The translations under genes were made by a program, and so were the position numbers. A DNA stretch of 64,000 nucleotides, taken from assembly GCF_000426745.1 (NCBI RefSeq), contig NZ_AUFY01000002.1:95837-159836 (forward strand), written 5' to 3'. The notes under the pieces were generated by a model that saw only the letters and a program-made list of their open reading frames with translations, did not search any database and was not told the origin of the DNA. This DNA is from Veillonella montpellierensis DSM 17217. Its GTDB lineage: Bacteria > Bacillota > Negativicutes > Veillonellales > Veillonellaceae. Below, piece after piece: positions 55,032-64,000 of the stretch. The number at the start of each line of letters is the position of its first letter. Position 1 is the stretch's first letter.

Positions 55032-55400
55032 TTTATAAAAAAAGCCCTCTCGCCCATTAGGACGAAAGAGCTCTACTTCCGCGATACCACCTATATTATT
55101 ATAAATAACACCATAAACAATAGTAGATATGTTAACACATACTAATCCTCGTCATACAATATCAATACTATTCAGCGTATAGTTATAATCACTTTATACT
55201 CTATAACGGAGAGTTCCGAAAATAATTACGCATTATCATCAGTACACATCTATACATATTTCATAGGTATAAATGACAATACAATAACTTCACTATTTTA
55301 ACTCCAAGGCTACCCTAATCATTCTATTTATCACATTTCAGCACATTGTGACTCTCTGTAAAATATTCTGATTATTTTTCCTTATCAAAGTCTTTACTAT
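55032..55400 (-). promoter_or_regulatory. T-box riboswitch controlling valS-folC
   Basis: The valS leader carries the T-box core GGTGGTATCGCGG (minus strand, 55079-55091), just before a terminator stem (55042-55073) with a long T-run. Upstream are stem-I features AGAGAGTCAC and GCTGAAATGTGA (about 55335-55360). This is the standard tRNA-sensing antitermination layout. A valine specifier is expected; GTT at about 55286-55288 (in GAAGTTATT) or a nearby GTC could serve, but I could not fold stem I reliably. Confidence 0.9.
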
Positions 55401-55456
55401 CTGCATATTAACCATATTAATAATAACAAAGAAATAAATTTATTGTCAATAAATCT

Positions 55457-56329
55457 CTATTTTTTCATTATTTTACCTACAATGAATACACTAACCTCAT
55501 ATAACAAAATCATAGGAATTGCAATCATGGTTTGAGAAAACATATCCGGTGTTGGTGATATAACTGCACCAATAATAAAAGCCATAAGAATAAATAGTTT
55601 TCGTTTACTTTTTAAGAAACGAGAACTAACTAAGCCTAAATGTGCTAGTAGCATGACAATTAAGGGAAGCTCAAAGATGACACCAAAGGGCAATATAAAA
55701 GCAATAACAAAATCAATATATTGTCCAATAGAAAAAAGAGGTAACAACTCATCAGTAGAAAATCCAATAAAAAATTTAACTGCCGCTGGCAATACTAAAA
55801 AATAAGAAAATACAATTCCTAAACAAAATAAAATAAGTGCAATTGGAATATATAAATTAGTAATTTTCTTTTCGCCCTTTGTCAGTGCTGGGACGATAAA
55901 CGCCCAAATTTCATACAGTAAAACAGGCATCGCAATAAATATACCTCCAACCAATGAAACCTTTAAATATGTAAAAAAAGCTTCAGTAGGTTTCATATAA
56001 TACAACTTGCCTGCAGGTGCTGTTAAAATAGCGATCAAAGTATCCACATAGTAATATGATATGGCCGCACCAATAATAATAGCAATGACCATAACAATTA
56101 AACGTCGTCGTAATTCGGTTAAATGTCCTACTAATGACATATCTCCAGCTTCATTCATAATTTTTTCTTCAATATCAGTATATATTGGCTCTGATGAAGA
56201 ATTAGTAGTTTTATTTTTCAACTGTTCTTCTTTAATGGTTGCTAATCTTTTTTTATAGTCTAATACGCTATTAATGGAAGGCTTTTTTGGGGGATACTCA
56301 AATTGGTGTATATCAAATGATTTCATCAT
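55457..56329 (-). CDS. tatC: Twin-arginine translocase subunit TatC with N-terminal extension
   Basis: Six-helix core of the Tat protein-export system (290 residues). The TatC core begins at about residue 65 with MSLVGHLTELRRRLI, and continues with GGIFIAMPVLLYEIWAFIVPAL (in part, about 133-150) and PFGVIFELPLIVMLL (about 213). About 60 polar residues (KPSINSVLDYKKRLATIKEE and more) precede the usual start, which is longer than most TatC. No tatA or tatB is adjacent. The ATG shares one base with the upstream stop; the next codon is also ATG and equally possible. Confidence 0.92.
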   Translation of the reverse strand: MMKSFDIHQFEYPPKKPSINSVLDYKKRLATIKEEQLKNKTTNSSSEPIYTDIEEKIMNEAGDMSLVGHLTELRRRLIVMVIAIIIGAAISYYYVDTLIAILTAPAGKLYYMKPTEAFFTYLKVSLVGGIFIAMPVLLYEIWAFIVPALTKGEKKITNLYIPIALILFCLGIVFSYFLVLPAAVKFFIGFSTDELLPLFSIGQYIDFVIAFILPFGVIFELPLIVMLLAHLGLVSSRFLKSKRKLFILMAFIIGAVISPTPDMFSQTMIAIPMILLYEVSVFIVGKIMKK

Positions 56330-57297
56330 TACACCTTTCTTGTAGCTAAGGCATCAACAGCTTGATACAAAAAAGTTTTACCAGAAAAATCAGGCAATTC
56401 CTTTAATGCATGAACAGCCATATTGGTATACTGTTTTTCTACAACTAACGTATTATCAATTCCTCCATGATTAATGACGTATTGGATTAAATCACGTTCA
56501 TTTCCATCGTGAATATTACAGATAGTTTTATGTAAAAAATCATAAGTATCCTCATTAACAATACTTAATAATGGATACGTTAACAATCCTTCTCGTAAAT
56601 CTTTCCCCACTGGTTTTCCTGTGGTAGCTTCTGTTTCTCTATAATCCATAATATCATCAGTAATTTGAAACGCCATTCCTAATGCATGACCATATTTCTT
56701 CAATACTGCTGTATGCTTAGCACTCCACTTGCCAAGGATGGCCCCCAATTCCATACAGCCCTCTATAAAATCAGCCGTCTTCTTTTGAGTTTTTGCCATA
56801 TATCTATCAATACCTTGATCTAGACGATACACATCCTCCATTTGCATAAACTCACCTTCCACCAAGCAAGTTATAATGTGTGCAAATATCTTTAAGTATT
56901 CCATATTAGACATACGAGATACAATTTCAAATGCTTTAGCAAACAAATAATCTCCACTTAAAATAGCAACCTTATTTCCTTTTTTGCAATGAATTGTAGT
57001 TTCTCCACGACGTATGTCTGCTTGGTCTAGCACATCATCATGAATTAATGTGGCCAAATGCAACATTTCAACAGCTGCGGCAATCTGAATTCGTTCTGTT
57101 TCATCAGACTGTCCTGCACAAGCAATTAGCAAACACAATTGTGCTCGTAATCGTTTGCCTCCTGCACTAGATAATGGCGCAATTAATCGATTAAAGTCTT
57201 CAGAGCCAGTTGTCAATTCCTTTTCTAAAAATGATTCAACACGAATCAAATCAAACGCAACCGACTCTAGCAATTCCTCTTGTTGTGATTCACTCAT
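56329..57297 (-). CDS. Trans-polyprenyl diphosphate synthase (heptaprenyl/octaprenyl type)
   Basis: Elongates isoprenoid diphosphates to make quinone side chains (322 residues). First aspartate-rich motif LIHDDVLDQADIRRG (about 88) and second QITDDIMDY (about 216) are both intact, as are the GGKRLRAQL (about 47) and KGNKVAILSGDYLFAKAFE (about 108) blocks. The long chain-length type (as in menaquinone synthesis) is likely from the small residues before the first motif, but product length is not certain. Its start overlaps the engB stop by 4 bases. Confidence 0.92.
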   Translation of the reverse strand: MSESQQEELLESVAFDLIRVESFLEKELTTGSEDFNRLIAPLSSAGGKRLRAQLCLLIACAGQSDETERIQIAAAVEMLHLATLIHDDVLDQADIRRGETTIHCKKGNKVAILSGDYLFAKAFEIVSRMSNMEYLKIFAHIITCLVEGEFMQMEDVYRLDQGIDRYMAKTQKKTADFIEGCMELGAILGKWSAKHTAVLKKYGHALGMAFQITDDIMDYRETEATTGKPVGKDLREGLLTYPLLSIVNEDTYDFLHKTICNIHDGNERDLIQYVINHGGIDNTLVVEKQYTNMAVHALKELPDFSGKTFLYQAVDALATRKV

Positions 57298-57995
57298 TCT
57301 TTATCTCCTAAAAGTACTGTATTAATTCGTTGTTGCAATAGTTCGCGCCCACTATGTTTCAATGAACTATATAGAATCGGTGGATTTGTTGTTGGAAAAC
57401 ATTCCTTAATAATTGATATATTTTTTGAACGTTCTTTGTTGTTAAGTTTATCTGACTTAGTAACTACAATTTGTAACGGAACATTCATATCTTGTAACCA
57501 CTGAAATGCCTCTTGATCAATCGGCAAATTAGGATGTCTTCCATCGATTAACAAACATAATAACATTAATCGTTCAGAATGTAGTATGTAATCCGCTATA
57601 AAAGAGCTCCACATATTTCGATTCGTCTTATCAGTTTTTGCATATCCATAGCCAGGTAAATCTACTAAAAACCAATGATATCTACGCTCTTCCTCTTCAG
57701 AAATAATTTCTTTGGACTCTACGTCAAAAAAATTAATAGTTCTCGTCTTACCTGGCGATCCACTAACAAGAGCTAATCCTCGATGATTACACAAAGAATT
57801 AATCAATGAAGACTTACCTACATTCGACCTTCCTAAAAAGGCGATTTCTATAGTATCACCTTCAGGATATTGGTTTTCTCTTACCGCAGATGCAATATAC
57901 TTAGCAGCAATAATCCTTGGCCCGTTTTCATATGTTTTCCTTACATAATTAGTTTTTTTTTGCCATATTTTAGTGTTCTTTTTTCTTTTCATCAC
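57294..57995 (-). CDS. engB: Ribosome-biogenesis GTPase YsxC/EngB
   Basis: Essential GTPase for 50S subunit assembly (233 residues). G1 is AFLGRSNVGKSSLINSL (about 52-68), G2/G3 are PGKTRTINFF (about 80) and LVDLPGYGYAK (about 111), G4 is VVTKSDK (about 177) and G5 is SSLKHSG. A basic N-terminal tail of about 25 residues precedes the domain. The ATG overlaps the lon stop by 4 bases; lon-engB order is conserved in Firmicutes. Confidence 0.95.
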   Translation of the reverse strand: MMKRKKNTKIWQKKTNYVRKTYENGPRIIAAKYIASAVRENQYPEGDTIEIAFLGRSNVGKSSLINSLCNHRGLALVSGSPGKTRTINFFDVESKEIISEEEERRYHWFLVDLPGYGYAKTDKTNRNMWSSFIADYILHSERLMLLCLLIDGRHPNLPIDQEAFQWLQDMNVPLQIVVTKSDKLNNKERSKNISIIKECFPTTNPPILYSSLKHSGRELLQQRINTVLLGDKE

Positions 57996-60307
57996 TTTAA
58001 CAATGCCTTTGCCAATACATCTTCCATTGTTTTAACAGGGGTAATCGTCAAACCATTCTTTACAGAATCTGGTAGTTCATCTATATCTTTTGTATTATTA
58101 TAAGGAATTAAAACTTCTTTTACGCCATATGCCAATGCAGCCAATAGTTTTTCTTTTAATCCACCAATAGGTAATACACGTCCACGTAATGTGATTTCAC
58201 CAGTCATCGCAATATCAGATCGTACTTTTCTTCCTGTCAAAGCTGATATCATCGCTAATGTCATCGTAATACCTGCTGAAGGTCCATCTTTAGGTGTAGC
58301 CCCTTCTGGTAAATGAACGTGAATATCTGTAGTTTTATAAAAATTTTCTTTAATTCCCAAATTTTTAGCATTATGACGAATATAACTCATAGCAGCTTGA
58401 CCTGATTCTTGCATAACTTTTCCCAAGCTACCTGTCAAACTTAACTTACCATTACCAGCCATAGTAGAGGCTTCACAAGGTAGTACAACACCACCTACTG
58501 ATGTCCAGGCTAGCCCGCATACTAATCCTACTTGTGCTTCCTTTTCACGTTTTTCTTCTAAATAAATAGGTGCTCCTAAATATGTGTGTAAGTTTTTAAC
58601 TGTTACTTTTGGTGTAACTGACTCATCGGCTTCAACCAATTTGTAGGCTATTTTGCGACATACTTTTGCGATTGCTTTTTCTAATCGCCGTACACCAGCT
58701 TCACGAATATAGTCACTAATAATTTTCTTCAATACTGCATCCGAAATTTTAACTTTATACGATTCTAATCCATTTGCTTTAATTTGTTTTGGTACTAAAT
58801 ACCGCTTAGCAATTTGCAACTTTTCTTCATCTGTATAACTGGATAATTGGATTACTTCCATGCGGTCCATTAAAGGTTGTGGAATATTGGTTCCAACATT
58901 AGCCGTAGTAATCCAAAATACATCAGAAAAATCAAAAGGAATTTCAATAAAATGATCACTAAATGTTTTATTTTGCTCTGGATCTAACACTTCTAATAAA
59001 GCAGATGAAGGATCTCCCTTATAATCAGATGCTAATTTATCAATCTCATCAAGTAAAAACACTGGATTTTTAGTACCAGCGTGTTTAATTCCTTGAATCA
59101 TGCGCCCTGGTAAAGCGCCGATATATGTGCGTCGATGTCCACGAATTTCAGCTTCATCTCTAACGCCGCCTAATGAGGCTCTAACAAATTTGCGATTTAA
59201 AGCTTCCGCAATAGAGGCTGCTAATGATGTTTTGCCGACACCTGGTGGACCTACTAAGCAGAGAATAGATCCGCCTTGTCCACCATTTAATTTACGGACC
59301 GCTAAAAATTCTAGAATTCGTTTTTTAATACGCTCCAATCCAAAATGATTTTCATTTAATATCTGTTCTGCTTTTTTAATATCTAACGAATCTTTCGAGT
59401 AATTTTTCCACGGTAATGAAAGAACCCAGTCAAGATAATTTTTTAAAATATTAGCTTCCGGCATCATAGATGGCATACGACTGTAACGAGAGATTTCTTT
59501 ATCAATTCGATCATGAATATCTGTATCTAAATTTAATTTATTTAATTCTTGTCGTAACTCTTCTGCTTCTGCGTCAGGATCCCCTTTGTCACCTAACTCA
59601 TCATGAATAACACGAATTTTTTCACGTAGGAAATATTCTTTTTGTGCTTTTTCCATTTGTTGACGCACACGATTATTAATAGAATTTTCTAAATCATTAA
59701 TTTGCAATTCTATATTTAAAATACCAACGACTTTATTTAACCGACTGCTTACAGATAGTTCATCTAATAATTCTTGATGTTGTTTCTTACCTATTGGCAA
59801 TAAAAAAGAAACTTGATCTGCCAAATTAGATGGATCTGTTAAATTCAAAATATTAGTAGCCACATCCTCTGCAATCGTTTTAGAGTCATCGGCCCAGAGA
59901 GCAAATTTTGATTGCACCAATCGTCGATATGCTTCCAATTCAATATCATCGCCCATAAGAGAATCAACTTGATGGTATGCAACCTCATAATAGGGGTCCA
60001 TGGAAGTAATATTATCAACATGAATACGTGAAAGACCTTCTACGAGAATACGAAGTACTCCACCTGGTAATCTAAGCATTTGTTTGATTTTTACTATAAC
60101 ACCCATAGATGCTAAATCAGATAATACAGGATTCTCAATCGAATCATCTTTTTGTGATGTTACCGCTAATATGCGATCATTCGCCATAGCTTGTTCTACG
60201 GCTCTTATTGATTTATCTCTTCCAATATCAAGATGGATCACTAAACTTGGATACACTACCAAACCTCTTAGTGGAACTAATGGTATCACAGTATCAATAG
60301 AATTCAT
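57992..60307 (-). CDS. lon: ATP-dependent Lon protease
   Basis: Cytoplasmic quality-control protease (771 residues, LonA type). N-terminal substrate domain (about 1-200), coiled coil, AAA+ module with Walker A GPPGVGKTSLAASIA (about 350) and Walker B PVFLLDEIDKL (about 415), and a protease domain with the Ser-Lys dyad in PKDGPSAGITM (about 675) and GGLKEKLLAAL (about 718). Preceded by a terminator that ends clpX and followed by engB. Confidence 0.97.
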   Translation of the reverse strand: MNSIDTVIPLVPLRGLVVYPSLVIHLDIGRDKSIRAVEQAMANDRILAVTSQKDDSIENPVLSDLASMGVIVKIKQMLRLPGGVLRILVEGLSRIHVDNITSMDPYYEVAYHQVDSLMGDDIELEAYRRLVQSKFALWADDSKTIAEDVATNILNLTDPSNLADQVSFLLPIGKKQHQELLDELSVSSRLNKVVGILNIELQINDLENSINNRVRQQMEKAQKEYFLREKIRVIHDELGDKGDPDAEAEELRQELNKLNLDTDIHDRIDKEISRYSRMPSMMPEANILKNYLDWVLSLPWKNYSKDSLDIKKAEQILNENHFGLERIKKRILEFLAVRKLNGGQGGSILCLVGPPGVGKTSLAASIAEALNRKFVRASLGGVRDEAEIRGHRRTYIGALPGRMIQGIKHAGTKNPVFLLDEIDKLASDYKGDPSSALLEVLDPEQNKTFSDHFIEIPFDFSDVFWITTANVGTNIPQPLMDRMEVIQLSSYTDEEKLQIAKRYLVPKQIKANGLESYKVKISDAVLKKIISDYIREAGVRRLEKAIAKVCRKIAYKLVEADESVTPKVTVKNLHTYLGAPIYLEEKREKEAQVGLVCGLAWTSVGGVVLPCEASTMAGNGKLSLTGSLGKVMQESGQAAMSYIRHNAKNLGIKENFYKTTDIHVHLPEGATPKDGPSAGITMTLAMISALTGRKVRSDIAMTGEITLRGRVLPIGGLKEKLLAALAYGVKEVLIPYNNTKDIDELPDSVKNGLTITPVKTMEDVLAKALLK

Positions 60308-60335
60308 AAACCCTCCTTTTCCTACCTATTAATAA

Positions 60336-60372
60336 AAGAAACCCATTCCAATAATCGAAATGAGTTTCTTTA
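60336..60372 (-). terminator. Terminator between clpX and lon
   Basis: Stem AAAGAAAC...GTTTCTTT (60336-60343 and 60365-60372, extended by partly paired inner bases) lies 33 bases after the clpX stop. It ends in an A/T-rich flank on both sides, so some read-through to lon is possible. Confidence 0.6.
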
Positions 60373-60404
60373 CCTATTCTTTCAAGTTATATACTTGGTC
60401 CGAC

Positions 60405-61631
60405 TCATTTTTTGAGTATTGGTTCACTTAGACCTTTTACAGAATCTCTAGTAATGATACACTCCTTAATAGTGTTATCAGATGGAGCTTCATACATAAC
60501 ATGTTTCATTACTTTTTCAATAATTGCACGTAAACCACGGGCACCTGTATTACGTTTTAATGCTTCGTCCGCAATTTCTTCTAATGCCTCTCGTTCGAAG
60601 GTAAGTTTAACACCATCTAACGATAACATTTTTTCATATTGCTTAGTCAAGGCATTCTTTGGTTCTGTTAAAATACTTATCAAAGCATCTCTATCCAATG
60701 AATCAAGCGTTACCATAACAGGCAAACGACCAATAAACTCTGGTATTAAGCCAAATTTCTGTAAATCTTCTGGCACAACTTGTTTCAAAATTTCAGAAAT
60801 ATTTTTTTCTTCTTTCTTTTTCACATCAGCACCAAAGCCTAATGTTTTAACGGCTGTCCGTTTCGATATTACTTTATCCATACCATCAAACGCACCACCA
60901 CAAATGAATAAAATATTAGTTGTGTCAATCTGTATTAATTCCTGATTAGGATGCTTTCGTCCACCTTGTGGTGGTACAGATGCTACAGAGCCTTCTAAAA
61001 TCTTTAATAATGCTTGTTGCACACCCTCACCAGAAACATCACGCGTAATCGATGGATTTTCAGATTTACGAGCAATTTTATCAATTTCATCGATATAAAT
61101 AATGCCACGCTCTGCCCGATCAATATCATAATCTGCTGCTTGTATTAGTTTTAACAAGATATTTTCTACATCTTCACCTACATAGCCAGCTTCTGTTAAA
61201 CTCGTTGCATCGGCAATAGCAAAGGGAACTTCTAACATCTTAGCAATCGTTTGTGCTAATAATGTTTTACCACTCCCAGTGGGGCCAATAAATAAAACAT
61301 TCGATTTTTGTAGTTCTACATCATCTACCATATTATCAGTTTGCAACCGTTTATAGTGATTATAAATAGCCACTGACAAAGAAATTTTTGCCTCATCTTG
61401 ACCAATTACATATTGATCAAGATATTCTTTTATATCTTTTGGTTTAGGTAACTTTTTTAGATCCAATTCGTTATGTTCTTGTTCTTCTAATTCCACATCA
61501 ACGATATGTTGGCATACTTCTATACATTCATCACAAATAAATACGTTCGGTCCTGTTACTAATTTGCGAACTTCCTCGCTAGTACGTCCACAAAAACTGC
61601 AACGTCTAACTTCTTTCTCGTCTTTTTTCAA
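60405..61631 (-). CDS. clpX: ClpX ATPase subunit of the ClpXP protease
   Basis: AAA+ unfoldase (408 residues). N-terminal zinc-binding domain [11 protein letters not shown]...CDECIEVC (about 11-40), Walker [16 protein letters not shown] (about 115), Walker [11 protein letters not shown] (about 178) and the pore/IGF-loop region needed for ClpP docking. ClpP is encoded 11 bases upstream, so the two subunits are co-expressed. Confidence 0.97.
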   Translation of the reverse strand: MKKDEKEVRRCSFCGRTSEEVRKLVTGPNVFICDECIEVCQHIVDVELEEQEHNELDLKKLPKPKDIKEYLDQYVIGQDEAKISLSVAIYNHYKRLQTDNMVDDVELQKSNVLFIGPTGSGKTLLAQTIAKMLEVPFAIADATSLTEAGYVGEDVENILLKLIQAADYDIDRAERGIIYIDEIDKIARKSENPSITRDVSGEGVQQALLKILEGSVASVPPQGGRKHPNQELIQIDTTNILFICGGAFDGMDKVISKRTAVKTLGFGADVKKKEEKNISEILKQVVPEDLQKFGLIPEFIGRLPVMVTLDSLDRDALISILTEPKNALTKQYEKMLSLDGVKLTFEREALEEIADEALKRNTGARGLRAIIEKVMKHVMYEAPSDNTIKECIITRDSVKGLSEPILKK

Positions 61632-61642
61632 GAGCTCCTCCG

Positions 61643-62236
61643 TTATTCTTTAGCTACACCAGGACGCGTTAGTACATTATCAACCAATCCATAAGAAACA
61701 GCCGTTGCCGCATCCATAAAATTATCTCGTTCTGTATCATGTTTAATAACATCCATTGGCTGTCCTGTGTGTAATACTAATATCCCATTCAACTCTTCTT
61801 TCATGCGAAGAATTTCACGAGTATGAATTTCAATATCTGTCGCCTGACCTTGAACACCACCTAATGGTTGATGAATCATGATACGGGCATGGGGAAGTGC
61901 ATAACGTTTTCCTTTAGCACCAGCCGTTAACAAAATGGCTGCCATGCTAGCTGCGGAACCAACACAAATAGTAGATACGTCAGGCTTAATATACTGCATC
62001 GTATCATAAATAGCCATTCCAGCTGTAACTACACCGCCAGGGCTATTAATATACAAATGTATATCTTTATCAGGATCTTCTGCTTCTAAAAACAACAATT
62101 GAGCAATAATACTGTTTGCCATTGTATCATTAACTTCACCACTTAAAAAGATGATTCTATCCTTTAATAGACGGGAATAAATATCATAGGACCGTTCTCC
62201 ACGTCCACTTTGTTCTACTACAATAGGCACATACAT
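61643..62236 (-). CDS. clpP: ClpP serine protease
   Basis: Proteolytic subunit (197 residues). It has the catalytic Ser in [12 protein letters not shown] (about 97), His in [16 protein letters not shown] (about 122), and Asp in [10 protein letters not shown] (about 171). Typical length, with a short propeptide. It lies 31 bases after tig and directly before clpX, the conserved tig-clpP-clpX order. Confidence 0.97.
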   Translation of the reverse strand: MYVPIVVEQSGRGERSYDIYSRLLKDRIIFLSGEVNDTMANSIIAQLLFLEAEDPDKDIHLYINSPGGVVTAGMAIYDTMQYIKPDVSTICVGSAASMAAILLTAGAKGKRYALPHARIMIHQPLGGVQGQATDIEIHTREILRMKEELNGILVLHTGQPMDVIKHDTERDNFMDAATAVSYGLVDNVLTRPGVAKE

Positions 62237-62267
62237 AACTACACCTCAATCAATATCTATCAGATTA

Positions 62268-63566
62268 TTATTTAGTCGCACCTTCAGCATTATCTACAAT
62301 AAACCGTGCTGCTTTTTTGCGCGCTACTGAACCAACTAACATAGATACACGGCCTTCTTTAGTAATAATGTCCCACACTTCTTTTGGATCTGCGCCGAAA
62401 TTCTGTGCCATAGTAAAAATTTCACGATTCATATCATCAGGAGTCACTTCAATATTTTCAGTTTTCGCAACTGCATCTAATACTAAATCTGTACGAACAT
62501 TTTTTGCTGCAGTGTCAGCATATTCTTTTCTTAATTCATCAACGGTCTTGTTAGAGAATTTCAAATAATCATCGAGTTTTAATCCTCGACCTTCCATGTT
62601 CATGGCTAATTCTTGAATCATTTGATCGATTCGTTGTTCTATCATAACTTCTGGAATTTCCACAGTTGCATTTTCAACAGCTTGTTTAATTAATTCAGCA
62701 TTATATGCGTCAATAGCACGGTGTTCTGCATCTTCTTCCATTTTTTTACGAAGATCCGCTTTTAAATCAGCTATAGTTTCATACGAGGAAGCTTCTTTAG
62801 CAAATTCATCATTTAATTCTGGTAACTCTTTACGTTTAATATCATGTACATGACATTCAAATTGAGCTTCTTTGCCAGCTAATTCTTTAACAAAATATTC
62901 TTCTGGGAAAGTCACTTTAACAGTTACATCATCACCAGCTTTAGCTCCAATCAATTGTTCTTCAAAGCCAGGGATGAAGTTGCCAGATCCAATTTGTAAT
63001 GGATATGATTTTCCTTCACCACCATCAAATGGTTTGCCATCAACAGTACCAGCAAAATCAATGACTGCAAAGTCACCTTGTTCAAGTGTTGCACCCGCTT
63101 CTGCCACTACCATTTTAGCCTGTTGTTCTGCAATATTTTTCAACTGTTCTTGAATTTGTTCGTCCGTAACAGTAGCATCTTGTTTAGTCGCTTTTAATGC
63201 TTTATAATCACCTAATGTTACTTCTGGTTGTTTTGTCAAAGTAGCTTTAAAAACTAAATCTTTACCTTCTTCAAATGTGATTCTTTCAATTTCTGGATCT
63301 GTAACAGGAATGATATCATTTTCTTTAAGAGCCTGGTTATAACTTGTTCCCGCTAATAATTCAAATGCTTCTTCCATGATAGCTTCTTTACCGAAGTTCA
63401 TTTCCAAAATACGGCGAGGTGCTTTACCTTTACGGAAACCAGGAATATTAGCTTGAGATGCAATACGTTGACATGCTTGTTTAATACCTTTTGCCACTTC
63501 TGTAGCAGGCACTTCAATTGTTATTTCTACCTTATGTTGGTCAACAGAATTTACAGTTGCTTTCAT
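62268..63566 (-). CDS. tig: Trigger factor (ribosome-associated chaperone)
   Basis: Peptidyl-prolyl isomerase and nascent-chain chaperone (432 residues). The ribosome-binding loop GFRKGKAPRRILE (about 42-54), the FKBP domain (QGDFAVIDFAGTVDGKPFDGG in part, about 150-165), and the long helical C-terminal arms are recognisable. A GGAGG site precedes the ATG by about 9 bases. It has its own promoter and heads tig-clpP-clpX. Confidence 0.96.
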   Translation of the reverse strand: MKATVNSVDQHKVEITIEVPATEVAKGIKQACQRIASQANIPGFRKGKAPRRILEMNFGKEAIMEEAFELLAGTSYNQALKENDIIPVTDPEIERITFEEGKDLVFKATLTKQPEVTLGDYKALKATKQDATVTDEQIQEQLKNIAEQQAKMVVAEAGATLEQGDFAVIDFAGTVDGKPFDGGEGKSYPLQIGSGNFIPGFEEQLIGAKAGDDVTVKVTFPEEYFVKELAGKEAQFECHVHDIKRKELPELNDEFAKEASSYETIADLKADLRKKMEEDAEHRAIDAYNAELIKQAVENATVEIPEVMIEQRIDQMIQELAMNMEGRGLKLDDYLKFSNKTVDELRKEYADTAAKNVRTDLVLDAVAKTENIEVTPDDMNREIFTMAQNFGADPKEVWDIITKEGRVSMLVGSVARKKAARFIVDNAEGATK

Positions 63567-63629
63567 TTAAAATATGTCCTCCTTGAAGGGCGTAGTGCCC
63601 AAATCTCTCTAGTATATTATGCATTACTC

Positions 63630-63658
63630 ATCATATCATAAAAGGAATATGATTGCAA
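63630..63658 (-). promoter_or_regulatory. Promoter of tig-clpP-clpX
   Basis: Minus strand TTGCAA (63653-63658), 17-base spacer, TATGAT (63630-63635), about 64 bases before the tig start. No CIRCE or CtsR-like site was seen. Confidence 0.65.
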
Positions 63659-63678
63659 ATTTTCAAACCTATAATCAT

Positions 63679-63817
63679 AACCACCCGTAGAACGGGTGGT
63701 TTGCTCTGACCCTATAAGGGTCTTTCTCTAGTGGTAGCCCTCTAAAGAGGGCATTGAATGATCTGACAACCACTCTATTACCACTGGCTGCCCCCTACTC
63801 GGGGGCTTTTCTTTTGC
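63679..63817 (-). mobile_element. Hairpin-rich end of an IS200/IS605-family element
   Basis: Four short perfect stems in a row: AACCACCCGT/ACGGGTGGTT (63679-63701), GACCC/GGGTC (63708-63722), GCCCTCT/AGAGGGC (63737-63752) and GCCCCC/GGGGGC (63789-63805). Longer inverted AGTGGTA/TACCACT pairing links 63729-63785. This is the subterminal secondary structure recognised by HUH transposases as single-stranded DNA. It lies just after the tnpA stop and marks the right end of the element; the exact cleavage site is not determined. Confidence 0.8.
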
Positions 63818-64000
63818 CTATTTTACTGGCTCACCCGTAAACGGGTCGGTATACTCTTTAAAGTTTAATGTATCTTGTGCTATATCTTCTTGTAGTTGAT
63901 TGCGAATATACTCTTTTATTGCTCCTTCATATCGTCCTACCGTATCCACATAATATCCTCTACACCAGAAATGTCTATTTCCATACTTATATTTTAAATT
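63818..64000 (-). CDS. tnpA: IS200/IS605-family transposase TnpA, 3' part (runs off the window)
   Basis: The last 60 codons of a Y1 HUH single-strand transposase. It reads KYGNRHFWCRGYYVDTVGR, followed by YEGAIKEYIRNQ and ending EYTDPFTGEPVK. The tyrosine of the GYYVDTVG segment is the nucleophile position of the family. The 5' part, including the HUH motif, lies beyond base 64000, so activity cannot be judged. The reading frame visible here is intact. Confidence 0.88.
   Translation of the reverse strand, partial: NLKYKYGNRHFWCRGYYVDTVGRYEGAIKEYIRNQLQEDIAQDTLNFKEYTDPFTGEPVK

Noticed and set aside
60412..60945. 177-codon plus-strand frame opposite clpX
   Set aside because: Fully antisense to a certain gene; Ser/Lys-rich shadow translation without a ribosome-binding site.
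1..64000. CRISPR arrays, tRNA or rRNA genes
   Set aside because: No regularly spaced repeats and no recognisable tRNA or rRNA sequence were found while reading both strands; a dedicated scan could still reveal a divergent one.

Overview
The window comes from a low-GC, diderm-type Firmicute of the Negativicutes, almost certainly Veillonella or a close relative. The main evidence is a complete methylmalonyl-CoA decarboxylase sodium pump (mmdA-D-E-C-B) next to methylmalonyl-CoA mutase, its MeaB chaperone, the epimerase and a CoA-transferase, which is the succinate-to-propionate route of lactate fermenters. Other signs are an L27 with a Firmicutes-type cleavable N-terminus, a valS T-box, a Fur regulator, and an O-antigen-ligase-like protein. 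Nearly everything is on the minus strand; tmcAL (31841) and a 3' remnant of an integrase are the plus-strand coding sequences I accept.

Layout by coordinate, with transcription mostly right to left. 27-11463: a tightly packed run recJ, relA/spoT, dtd, metallo-hydrolase, AI-2E-type exporter, fur family regulator, hemZ, hisS, aspS, with a Fur-box-like sequence at the promoter. 12106-13527: a lone hydG flanked by AT-rich spacers. 14393-20518: rplU-prp-rpmA behind a structured L21-type leader and a near-consensus promoter, then mntP, then RNase G with the paired radical-SAM/DUF2344 genes. 20740-28100: radC and the elongasome genes mreB, mreC, mreD, mrdA, a minD-like gene and rodA. 28348-35476: maf with a PH-like membrane protein, ackA with a lipoprotein, tmcAL, rluD-pyrR, lspA.

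35553-38543 is the accessory part. It holds a frameshifted transposase relic, then a 1.27 kb unit bounded by a 16-bp direct repeat. One copy of the repeat is the 3' end of an intact 2[4Fe-4S] ferredoxin gene. Inside lie the C-terminal end of a tyrosine recombinase, three tiny putative membrane peptides, a small HTH protein, and a consensus promoter whose 17-bp spacer contains a palindrome. I read it as the residue of an integrative element that used the ferredoxin 3' end as its attachment site. It is the most unusual structure in the window. Two similar double-hairpin elements (36081 and 38381) lie near it.

38544-49222 is the propionate and energy-conservation cluster with an SLC13-type carrier. 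49602-54900 is a T-box-controlled valS-folC-ligase operon. 55457-63566 holds tatC, a polyprenyl diphosphate synthase, engB, lon, clpX, clpP and tig. The window ends in an IS200/IS605 element, with its hairpin-rich end and the 3' part of tnpA.

Several starts are placed downstream of the longest open frame, because the upstream candidate start falls in or directly against the Shine-Dalgarno sequence. These are noted per gene. All functional calls are from reading the sequence and family knowledge; no searches were run.
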